Positions 53,246 to 60,728 of a stretch of 64,000 nucleotides of DNA are shown in pieces. Position 1 is the first letter of the stretch. Every line of letters begins with the position of its first letter. The DNA comes from JAXLQL01 sp046331625 (lineage in GTDB: Bacteria > Acidobacteriota > Terriglobia > Bryobacterales > Bryobacteraceae), in assembly GCA_046331625.1 (NCBI GenBank), contig JAXLQL010000011.1, positions 124,001-188,000 of the forward strand, read 5' to 3'. The notes under the pieces were generated by a model, which was given only the letters and a program-made list of their open reading frames with translations, had not been told where the DNA came from and searched no databases. The position numbers were made by a program, and so were the translations under genes.

Positions 53246-54034
53246 ATGGTTGAAGGCCCTTCTGGCAACTGCCCCTCTTGCTCCACCCCGTTTCAAGGCC
53301 GGTACTGCTACAAATGCGGCGAGCGCCGCATGGAAGAACATGACTGGACCTGGGGCCACTTCACGCATGACCTCACGCACGAGTTGTTGCACGTCGACTC
53401 GAAGATCTTCCAGTCATTCTGGCTGCTGTTCCGCCGCCCTGGATTTCTCACCGCCGAGTACTGGGCGGGACGGCGCACACTCTATCTGACGCCGTTTCGC
53501 ATCTACCTGCTTGCGGCGGCTGTGCACTTCCTCGCGGTGCATTACGGCTTGTTCGTGCCCGAGGGAATCCAGGTGAACCATCAGGCTGTTTCCACGGCCG
53601 ATGTGATGTCTGTGGCGGCCGAGGGCGCACATCTTCCGGCTGAGCGCGTTCCGGAGCTGCGCCACATGTTCGAGATCATCTACAAATTCAGCGTCTACCT
53701 GGGACCGATGATGTTGGCGCTCGGATCGTGGCTCTGGTTCCGGAAACGCAAGCCGTACTTCATCCAGCACGTGATCTTTGCGACGCACGTGTATGCCGTC
53801 TGGTTTCTGCTGACGCCGCTCAACGGGTTCTCGCCATCGGTCCGCCGGATTTTGCCGGTGGTCTCCTCGGCCTATTTGTTCTTCGCCGCGAGGCATCTTT
53901 ACGGGGGCTCGCTGCTGCGCAACCTGGGCCAAGCCATCTACCTGCGGGCGATGCTGAGCCTGGCTGAGATCGCGGCTGTCGGCGTCGCGGTGACTGGAGC
54001 AATTTTCTGGGGATTCGTGGCCAAGGGCCACTGA
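53246..54034 (+). CDS. DUF3667 membrane protein with zinc ribbon
   Basis: 262 residues. The N-terminus has a zinc ribbon (CPSCSTPFQGRYCYKCGER, two CxxC pairs) followed by HDWTWGHFTHDLTHELLHVDSKIFQSFWLLFRRPGFLTAEYWAGRRTLY, the DUF3667 signature, then four to five membrane helices. Family function is unknown. It stands alone: divergent from the hypothetical gene upstream and 6 nt before the end of the tRNA-Ala gene on the other strand. Its start ATG 53246 has no clear SD; a TTAGAGT-like sequence lies about 10 nt upstream. Confidence 0.8.
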   Translation: MVEGPSGNCPSCSTPFQGRYCYKCGERRMEEHDWTWGHFTHDLTHELLHVDSKIFQSFWLLFRRPGFLTAEYWAGRRTLYLTPFRIYLLAAAVHFLAVHYGLFVPEGIQVNHQAVSTADVMSVAAEGAHLPAERVPELRHMFEIIYKFSVYLGPMMLALGSWLWFRKRKPYFIQHVIFATHVYAVWFLLTPLNGFSPSVRRILPVVSSAYLFFAARHLYGGSLLRNLGQAIYLRAMLSLAEIAAVGVAVTGAIFWGFVAKGH

Positions 54035-54040
54035 TGGATT

Positions 54041-54116
54041 TGGTGGACGGCATGGGATTCGAACCCACGACCCCCACGTTGCGAACGTGGTGCTCTCCCA
54101 GCTGAGCTAGCCGCCC
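54041..54116 (-). tRNA. tRNA-Ala (anticodon CGC)
   Basis: The reverse complement folds as a standard 76-nt cloverleaf: acceptor stem GGGCGGC with GCCGTCC (one G-U pair), D-arm AGCTCAGCTGGGAGAGC, anticodon stem CCACG/CGTGG with loop TTCGCAA (anticodon CGC), T-arm with GTTCGAATC, and an encoded CCA end. It is a single tRNA gene between two plus-strand genes. Confidence 0.95.
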
Positions 54117-54156
54117 ACACCTTGCGGTAACCTTCAGCTTACCATAAAGAGTGCGG

Positions 54157-54837
54157 ATGAACCCCTCTACTGAACCCGAACAGATCGTGGAGCGAATGCG
54201 GCTCGAGTGGGACGAACGAGCTCGCGAAAACGCACGCTACTACGTGAACACCGAACGCCCTGACTGGACCGACGAGACTTTCTTCGCCTCGGGCGAGCGA
54301 ACCGTGGCCGAAGAGATTCTCACCGACATGATCAACATCTGCCAAGGCAAGGATCCGAAGCAGATGAAGGTGCTCGAGATCGGATGCGGCGCCGGACGGG
54401 TGACGCGAGCGCTGGCGGGATTGTTCGGCGAGGTGTACGGCGTCGACATCAGCGGCGAGATGATCGAGCGTGCCCGCAAGGCTCTGAGTGACCGGCCCAA
54501 CGCGCACGTCTTCCAGAACAATGGCAAGGATCTCTCGGTGCTCGGCAACATCGAAGTAGACTTCGCCTTCTCGTCGATCGTCTTTCAGCACATTCCGAGT
54601 TATGAAGTGATCGAGAGCTACGTGCGCGAGGTGAATCGACTGCTGCGCAAGGGTGGCTTGTTCAAGTTTCAAGTGCAAGGCGACTCGACACTGATCGCGC
54701 CCGAGGGCGATACCTGGCTCGGCGTACCGTTCTCCGATGCACAGGCGTGTGCGATGGCGGAGCGGTGTGGATTCGAGCCGCGGTATCGCCATGGCGCGGG
54801 CGAGCAGTATTTCTGGCTGTGGTTTTTCAAGAAGTGA
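54157..54837 (+). CDS. SAM-dependent class I methyltransferase
   Basis: 226 residues from ATG 54157 (a GTG at 54151 is two codons earlier). The SAM-binding motif I VLEIGCGAGRVTRALAG is near residue 68, then YGVDISGEMIERARKAL (motif II, acidic end D) and VDFAFSSIVFQHI (motif IV region). A C-terminal FKFQVQGDSTLIAPEG strand completes the Rossmann-like fold. The acceptor substrate is not predictable. It lies 41 nt from the tRNA gene on the opposite strand. Confidence 0.85.
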   Translation: MNPSTEPEQIVERMRLEWDERARENARYYVNTERPDWTDETFFASGERTVAEEILTDMINICQGKDPKQMKVLEIGCGAGRVTRALAGLFGEVYGVDISGEMIERARKALSDRPNAHVFQNNGKDLSVLGNIEVDFAFSSIVFQHIPSYEVIESYVREVNRLLRKGGLFKFQVQGDSTLIAPEGDTWLGVPFSDAQACAMAERCGFEPRYRHGAGEQYFWLWFFKK

Positions 54838-54974
54838 TGCCGGACTCGATCCACGCTGAGGTTCTACCGGCGTCATGCGGCTGAACATCGCGCCGGAGCG
54901 GCAATCGCAGAGCGTCATTGACCAGCCGGCATGTGAACGAAGGGCGCTTCCAAGGGCGCATGCGCCCGTTATCG

Positions 54975-55005
54975 GAAGCGGGAGGCTGAAAGCCTGCCCC
55001 ACACG
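54975..55005 (-). repeat. Partial hairpin repeat (reverse orientation)
   Basis: Keeps the first hairpin (GGCAGGCTTTCAGCCT) but lost most of the second. It belongs to the locus described for 54838-55193. Confidence 0.65.
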
Positions 55006-55111
55006 CCGGCTCCAAGATCTTCGCGGCTGGCGAAGTAGCTGAAGGATAGTAGTACATCGCGGCGGCGCCGCAATCGCGGATCGGAGCGCGATACGAACGC
55101 AGTGCCCGCGC

Positions 55112-55157
55112 CGGCAGCGGGACTGAAGTCCCGCGCAGGCTGAAGCCTACCCCACAC
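55112..55157 (-). repeat. Intergenic double-hairpin repeat (subfamily I, reverse orientation)
   Basis: Full copy with GCAGGC-TTCA-GCCTGC and GCGGGAC-TTCA-GTCCCGC, 37 nt before the DUF1592 gene. Confidence 0.8.
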
Positions 55158-55193
55158 CGTTGCACTTGCTCTGCGACACCGTTTGCGAATAGC

Positions 55194-57506
55194 ATGGCGG
55201 TAGTGCTCGTCATCCTTTTCCTGGTGCCTTTGCTGCTGTTCGCCGCTCCAGTGGACCGCTCCGCCTTCGTGGGGCAGTATTGTGCCGGGTGCCACAACTC
55301 GCGCGTCAAGGCGGGATCATTCGTGCTCGACGAGTTCGCAACGGCTACAGCGCTTGCGCGGGAGAAGGTGATCCGGAAAGTGGGCGGAGGCGAGATGCCG
55401 CCTCCCGGCGCGAAGAAGCCCGAACCTGCGCTGACGAAAGCCTTCATCGATGATCTGGTGCGCGAGCTCGACGACGCTGCACGGCGAAATCCGTTCGCCG
55501 GGCGCGGCGTGATCCGGCGGCTGAATCGCACAGAGTACACCAATGCGGTCCGCGACCTGCTGGCCATTGATCTGCCGCTGGCCGCCAGTCTCCCGCAAGA
55601 CGGAGTCGCGGCCGGCTTCGACAATATCGGTGACGCGCTCTCGATGTCGCCCCTCTTGCTCGAGCGCTACTTGAAGGTGGCCCGGCGTGTGAGTGAACTC
55701 GCGGTTGGAGTGGCCGATCCTGCGCCGGTCACCGAGATTTATCCCGCCACCAAGACGCAAGCCGCGTGGCAAGGGGAAGGGCTGCCTTTCGGCACGCGCG
55801 GCGGCATTCGCGTGAATCATTACTTCTCGCACGACGGTGACTATGACTTGCGCGCGTTCCTCGTCAAGGAGAGTCTGACGCCGAAAGAAGGCGTCCGGTT
55901 CTTTCGCACGCGTGTGAATGTGAAAGCCGGATCGCACTCCGTCGTGGTGGCGTTTCCGGATGAGTGGACCGCGCGCGAGGGGCCGGTCTCTGACGTTGCC
56001 GGGCCGGGTGGGCGCGCACTCGGTGGTCCGCTGGACCTGTTGGGAACGGCCATCCGGCCCACGATCGACTTTCGCGTGGATGGCCGGCGCGTGAAGCTGT
56101 TCGAAATCGCGGGCATGAGTTCCGGCGAGGCGGCTTTCGATGGATTGCCCGGTCCGCCGTCACTCGGGCGGATCGAGATCGCGGGACCTTACAACGCCAC
56201 GGGAGTATCGGAGACCGCGAGCCAACGGCGCATCTTCGTGTGCCGCCCTGCCAACGCCGCCGAGGAACCCGCGTGCGCCACGAGAATTCTGTCGGCCATC
56301 GCGCGCCGTGCGTTTCGGCGCGATGTGACCGGCGCCGACATCGGGCCCTACGCCGCCTCGTTCCACGCTGCTCGCCAGAAGCGCGGGTTCGACGAATCGA
56401 TCGCAGTCGCGCTGCGCGATATTCTGCTGGCTCCGGATTTTCTCTTCCGGCTCGAATTCGACCAGCCTTCGAAGAGTGGTGGCGTCGCGCCGGTGTCTGG
56501 ATTCGAACTGGCGTCACGCCTTTCGTTCTTCCTGTGGAGCAGCCCGCCGGATGACGCATTGCTCGATCGCGCGGGCGCCTTGCGCCAGCCGGCCGCTATC
56601 GAGCAGACCGTGCGCCGCATGCTCGCGGACCCACGATCTTCGGCCCTGATCTCGAACTTCGCGGCTCAATGGCTGGGCCTGCGCGACTTCGAAAGTTTCG
56701 AGCCCGACAAGCAAACTTTCCCGGACTATGACCCGGAACTGGCCGGAGCGTTTGAAACAGAAACACGGCTTTTCGTGCAGAGCGTCATGCGCGAGAATCG
56801 CAGCTTGCTCGACCTCGTTGCGGGCGACTATACGTATCTCAACGAGCGCCTGGCGCGACACTACGGGATCGCAGGCGTTACAGGTCCCGGATTCCGCCGC
56901 GTGCAATTGCCGGCCGGGTCGTTACGGGGCGGACTATTGGGGCAAGGGAGCATTCTCACCCTGACATCGCACACGGCCACTACCTCGCCGGTGCTCCGCG
57001 GGAAGTGGATTCTCGAGAACATCCTGGCTTCGCCGCCGCCTCCGCCGCCCGCGAATGTCCCCAAACTCGACGAGGGGCCAGCCAGCGGACGCAAGCTGAC
57101 GTTGCGCGAGAAGATGGAAAGCCATCGCGCCAACCCGACGTGCGCCGCTTGTCATTCGCGGATCGACCCGCTCGGCTTCGCACTCGAGAAGTTCGATGGC
57201 ATCGGCCGGTATCGTACCGAAGACGGCGGCCCGATCGATGATTCGGGCAGCATGCCTTCGGGCGAGAAATTCAGCGGCCCCGATGGGCTCAAGAGGCTGC
57301 TGGCGGCTCACCCCGAACAGGTGACGCGCGCGGCGGTGGAAAAACTGATGACCTACGCGCTTGGCCGCGAACTCGAAGGCCGCGATCAACCCACGGTCCG
57401 TGAGATCCTGCGCGCGGCTGCGCCCGGCGGGTATCGGTTCCATGACTTGGTGATTGGTATCGTGAAGAGTGTTCCGTTCCAGATGAGAGAAGTGCGGGAG
57501 CAATGA
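55194..57506 (+). CDS. DUF1592/DUF1588/DUF1585/DUF1587 cytochrome-like secreted protein
   Basis: 770 residues with signal peptide VLVILFLVPLLLFAAP (start ATG 55194; a GTG at 55203 is also possible). Domain order seen: N-terminal heme-like FVGQYCAGCHNSRVK (PSCyt1-type), DUF1587 (EYTNAVRDLLAIDLP), DUF1595/1592 (ARRAFRRDVTGADI, VALRDILLAPDFLFRLEFD, SRLSFFLWSSPPDDALL), DUF1588 with a second CAACHSRIDPLGFALEKFDGIGRYR motif, and DUF1585 at the end. Such proteins are planctomycete/acidobacterial, usually Sec-exported and paired with DUF1552, as here by ATGA overlap. Two CxxCH motifs suggest covalent heme. Function unproven. Confidence 0.9.
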   Translation: MAVVLVILFLVPLLLFAAPVDRSAFVGQYCAGCHNSRVKAGSFVLDEFATATALAREKVIRKVGGGEMPPPGAKKPEPALTKAFIDDLVRELDDAARRNPFAGRGVIRRLNRTEYTNAVRDLLAIDLPLAASLPQDGVAAGFDNIGDALSMSPLLLERYLKVARRVSELAVGVADPAPVTEIYPATKTQAAWQGEGLPFGTRGGIRVNHYFSHDGDYDLRAFLVKESLTPKEGVRFFRTRVNVKAGSHSVVVAFPDEWTAREGPVSDVAGPGGRALGGPLDLLGTAIRPTIDFRVDGRRVKLFEIAGMSSGEAAFDGLPGPPSLGRIEIAGPYNATGVSETASQRRIFVCRPANAAEEPACATRILSAIARRAFRRDVTGADIGPYAASFHAARQKRGFDESIAVALRDILLAPDFLFRLEFDQPSKSGGVAPVSGFELASRLSFFLWSSPPDDALLDRAGALRQPAAIEQTVRRMLADPRSSALISNFAAQWLGLRDFESFEPDKQTFPDYDPELAGAFETETRLFVQSVMRENRSLLDLVAGDYTYLNERLARHYGIAGVTGPGFRRVQLPAGSLRGGLLGQGSILTLTSHTATTSPVLRGKWILENILASPPPPPPANVPKLDEGPASGRKLTLREKMESHRANPTCAACHSRIDPLGFALEKFDGIGRYRTEDGGPIDDSGSMPSGEKFSGPDGLKRLLAAHPEQVTRAAVEKLMTYALGRELEGRDQPTVREILRAAAPGGYRFHDLVIGIVKSVPFQMREVREQ

Positions 57507-58816
57507 CGATGTTCGTCTTCCAAAAACATATTCCGCGTAGAACGTTCTTGCGTGGCGCTGGCGTCTCATTCGCGCTGCCGCTGCTGGATGCCATGATCCC
57601 CGCGCTGCGAGCCGAGCGAACCACTGCCGCTGCGCCCGTGCGGCGACTCGGCTTCGTGATCTATCCGCTCGGCGTCGATCAGGATCGCTGGAAGCCGAAG
57701 GGCGAGGGGGCATCGTACGAGTTCAGCGAGGGATTGGCTCCGCTCGCTCCGCACCGTGACAAGTTCGTGGTGCTCACAGGGCTTTCCTCGGATCCGGATC
57801 GTTCGAAGCCCGGCTTCCACGATCGCGCCATCGCTTCGTTCCTCACAGGAGTGGAGCCCACCAAGGGAAAGGTCCAGGTGGGAACGTCGATCGACCAGAT
57901 CGCCGCGCAAGCCCTGGGCAAAGAGACGCAGTTCGCGTCGCTCGAACTGGGTACCGAAAAGCACAGCATCAATGGAGCGCATATCGGTCCCGTGTTCAAG
58001 ACGGCCACCACCCCGCTTCCATTCGAATACAATCCACGCTTCGTTTTCGAGCGCCTCTTCGGCGAAGGCGGCAAGATCGATCCGGCCGCGTCGGCAGCAC
58101 GGCAGGCTGCCGACCGCAGCAGCCTCGACGCCGTTACCGAACGCATCGCCGAATTGAAGAAGCAACTCGGCGGCGCGGATCGCCGCAAGCTGGACGAATA
58201 TCTCGAATCGATCCGCGACGTGGAGAGGCGCATCGATGTCGCGATGCGCAAGCAACCCACCGGGCTGCCCGACATGGTTCGGCCCGCGGGTGCGCCGGAC
58301 TCGTGGGCCGATCACGTGAAGCTGATGTTCGATCTGCAGACGCTAGCGATCCAGGCGGATCTCACCCGTGTCTGGACCTTCATGTACGGGCGTGAAGCCA
58401 CGTCAATGACGTATCCGCACTTGGGCATTACGATGGGGCACCACGAGATCTCGCACCACAACTTCGAACGCGAAAAGCTCGATGCACTGGCCAAGATCAA
58501 CGTGGATCAGTCGCGCTTGTTCGCTTATTTCCTTTCGAAGCTCGATGCGCTGAAGGAAGGCAACTCCACGCTGCTCGATCATTCGCTGATCCTCTTTGGT
58601 AGCGACCTGAGCGTGCCCACTTCGCATAGCCAGCGCGACCTGCCGATCATCTTGGCCGGTGGCGCGGCCGGACGCATCGCCGGCGGCCGCCACGTGAAAT
58701 ATCCGGGAGACGAAACGCCGCTGACCAACCTTTACCTCACGATGCTCGACAAGGTGGGCGTGCCTACTGAGAAGTTCGGCGACAGCACTGGCCGGCTGAA
58801 CCGGTTGGAGGTGTAG
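57503..58816 (+). CDS. DUF1552 secreted protein
   Basis: 437 residues with a Tat-type N-terminus HIPRRTFLRGAGVSFALPLLDAM. The family core LGFVIYPLGVDQDRW, VVLTGLSSDPDRSKPG, HDRAIASFLTG and TMGHHEISHHNFEREKLDALAKIN is intact. DUF1552 proteins are partners of the DUF1592/DUF1588 cytochrome-like proteins; here the start overlaps the partner's stop (ATGA). No enzymatic role has been shown. It is the second such pair in the window, next to the DUF1549-DUF1501 pair at 41-44 kb. Confidence 0.9.
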   Translation: MTMFVFQKHIPRRTFLRGAGVSFALPLLDAMIPALRAERTTAAAPVRRLGFVIYPLGVDQDRWKPKGEGASYEFSEGLAPLAPHRDKFVVLTGLSSDPDRSKPGFHDRAIASFLTGVEPTKGKVQVGTSIDQIAAQALGKETQFASLELGTEKHSINGAHIGPVFKTATTPLPFEYNPRFVFERLFGEGGKIDPAASAARQAADRSSLDAVTERIAELKKQLGGADRRKLDEYLESIRDVERRIDVAMRKQPTGLPDMVRPAGAPDSWADHVKLMFDLQTLAIQADLTRVWTFMYGREATSMTYPHLGITMGHHEISHHNFEREKLDALAKINVDQSRLFAYFLSKLDALKEGNSTLLDHSLILFGSDLSVPTSHSQRDLPIILAGGAAGRIAGGRHVKYPGDETPLTNLYLTMLDKVGVPTEKFGDSTGRLNRLEV

Positions 58817-58818
58817 CC

Positions 58819-60549
58819 ATGCGCTGGCTGCTGAGTCTCGCCTGCGCATGCGTGGCTGGCGCCGCGACGCCGGCGATCGTGGATGCGGCACGTAGTGAAG
58901 ACCGGGCCGCCCTCGCCGCGCTCGTGGCGCAAAAGGCCGATGTCAACGCTCGCGACGAAGACGGCGCTACGGCGCTTGCCTGGGCCGCGATGCGCGGAGA
59001 TGTCGACATAGCGCGGATTCTGCTTGCGGCCGGCGCGAATCCGAACATCGTCAACGAACTCGGTGTGGGCCCATTGTCACTCGCGATTACCAATGGCTCA
59101 TTGGAGCTTGTAAATCTGCTTGTCGAGCGCCATGCGAATCCGGAACTCGCCCGCGAAAACGGCGAGACTCCGCTCATGACCGCCGTGCGGTCAGGGCGTG
59201 TCGACATGTTGAAGGTTCTGCTGGCAGCCAAGGCCAACGCCAACGCGCGCGAGAAGCACTTCGGCCAGACGGCGCTCATGTGGGCTGCTGGAAATCCGGA
59301 AGCCGTGCGCCTGCTGCTTTCGCATGGCGCCGATGCAATGGCGGTCACCAAAGCGTGGGACGTCAAGTACGTCATCTATGCGCCCACTACGGTGACGCTC
59401 GGCAAGACTGGAATTCCCTGGAATACCGATGGCGAGTACGTGACGAAGAAGGGCGGACTGAACGCGTTGTTCTTCGCCGTGCAGCGCCACGACATCGAGT
59501 CGGCGAAGATGCTTCTCGCCGCGGGGGTCAGCGTCAACGCGCCCTCGGCTGATGGCACCACGCCGCTGCTCGCGGCCCTCTTCAACTGGGACCTTCCGGG
59601 CGTTACCTTCGTTCCCGGCAAAGGCGCTCCTGCTCAAGCAGGTAGTTCTCAGCGATTCACAGCCGATCTCGCCATGGCGAATTTCCTGCTCGACCACGGC
59701 GCCACGGTCAAGGTGACGGATGGCGCGGGATACACTCCTCTCCACGGCGCTGTGCTGGCCGTGGCGAGTGCTGCGTTGACGAAGGAACAACGGCGGGGCG
59801 GGGCCTACGGACGCAACGCTTCGTCGCTTTCGCTGGGTGGCGCGGACAACAAACCCGCGCACTCGGTCGAGGAAGCTCTCGCGGTTGTCGCGAAGGTGCT
59901 CGCAGCCGGCGCCGATCCGAATGCGCAGACGCGCTATCCCACCGCCGGACCCGCAGGCGACGTGAGGATCAATCCGGCGGCACCGGGTTCGTCGCCGCTC
60001 CATATTTCCGCGAGCGCGAACAGCGCTCGACTGGTCAAGATGCTAACCGATCGCGGAGCGAATCCGAATCTCGTACGCAAAGACGGCCACACGCCGTTCT
60101 CAACGGCGGTGCTTGCGGGTGACCTTGCCGCGGTGAAGGAAATGGTGGCGCACGGTGCAGACATCCAGCGCCGCTATGATCCTGCGGACAAGATTCCCGA
60201 TCCGGTGGAGGCCATCACGATCTCGCGGCAGAATCAGTCAATCATGCACATCGCCGCGCTTGGTGGAGCGAAGGAAGTGATCGAGTATCTCTATTCGCTC
60301 GGCGCGCCGATCGATCATAAGAACTCGCTTGGCGAAACGCCGCTCGCGCTCGCCGATCATCAGGAACGCTATCGCGAGGCGATCGAGCGGCAGAGCGCCG
60401 AGGGCGATGTCGAAAAGCTGAAGAAGGTCGCGCGCAAGACGGCTGTCAGCGACACTTTCAAAAAGTTGCTGGCCTCGGGGACGCGGGGCGCCAATGCACG
60501 CCCGGCGCAAAAGCCGGCTTACAGACTCGCCGCTCGAGCTGACCAATAG
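58819..60549 (+). CDS. Secreted ankyrin-repeat protein
   Basis: 576 residues with a signal peptide (RWLLSLACACVAGAAT) and about ten ankyrin repeats. Clear ones: DEDGATALAWAAMRGDVDIARILLAAGANPN, ENGETPLMTAVRSGRVDMLKVLLAAKAN, ADGTTPLLAALF, DGAGYTPLHGAVL and KDGHTPFSTAVLAGDLAAVKEMVAHGAD. Ankyrin stacks bind proteins; the partner may be the DUF1592/DUF1552 complex just upstream (2-nt gap, same operon). I see no catalytic domain. Confidence 0.88.
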   Translation: MRWLLSLACACVAGAATPAIVDAARSEDRAALAALVAQKADVNARDEDGATALAWAAMRGDVDIARILLAAGANPNIVNELGVGPLSLAITNGSLELVNLLVERHANPELARENGETPLMTAVRSGRVDMLKVLLAAKANANAREKHFGQTALMWAAGNPEAVRLLLSHGADAMAVTKAWDVKYVIYAPTTVTLGKTGIPWNTDGEYVTKKGGLNALFFAVQRHDIESAKMLLAAGVSVNAPSADGTTPLLAALFNWDLPGVTFVPGKGAPAQAGSSQRFTADLAMANFLLDHGATVKVTDGAGYTPLHGAVLAVASAALTKEQRRGGAYGRNASSLSLGGADNKPAHSVEEALAVVAKVLAAGADPNAQTRYPTAGPAGDVRINPAAPGSSPLHISASANSARLVKMLTDRGANPNLVRKDGHTPFSTAVLAGDLAAVKEMVAHGADIQRRYDPADKIPDPVEAITISRQNQSIMHIAALGGAKEVIEYLYSLGAPIDHKNSLGETPLALADHQERYREAIERQSAEGDVEKLKKVARKTAVSDTFKKLLASGTRGANARPAQKPAYRLAARADQ

Positions 60550-60609
60550 GGCGACGGGTGCAAATAGCGGAGTATCGTTACGACGCTCCCGGTCGAGTGG
60601 TGACGCGTG

Positions 60610-60651
60610 GGTCGGAAGCGGACTGAAGTGCTGAAGCCTGCCCCACATGCG
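60610..60651 (-). repeat. Degraded hairpin repeat (reverse orientation)
   Basis: GTCGGAAGCGGACTGAAG then TGCTGAAGCCTGCCCCACATG: parts of both hairpins remain with a deletion between. It sits in the 179-nt gap before the esterase-propeller gene. Confidence 0.6.
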
Positions 60652-60715
60652 GAGTGAAATGTTCGCGGCCGGCAGATGCTCGAGACCGGCCTCGAAGACA
60701 AGGTGCGCACTGTAG

Positions 60716-60721
60716 GACAAT
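60716..60721 (+). promoter_or_regulatory. Weak -10-like GACAAT before the esterase-propeller gene
   Basis: GACAAT (4 of 6) ends 7 nt before ATG 60729. No Shine-Dalgarno is seen. Confidence 0.25.
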
Positions 60722-60728
60722 AGCCTCG

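Larger units (their letters stand above)
54838..55193. other. 356-nt intergenic stretch with two reverse hairpin repeats and two middle hairpins
   Basis: No gene is seen. In reverse orientation the order is: repeat (55157-55112), middle hairpin (55077-55054, GCGATTGCGGC-GCC-GCCGCGATG), 50 nt of unique sequence, a half repeat (55005-54975), middle hairpin (54908-54885, with the stem written GCCG-CTC-CGGC). The second middle hairpin differs from the first in several stem bases but still pairs. Confidence 0.7.
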
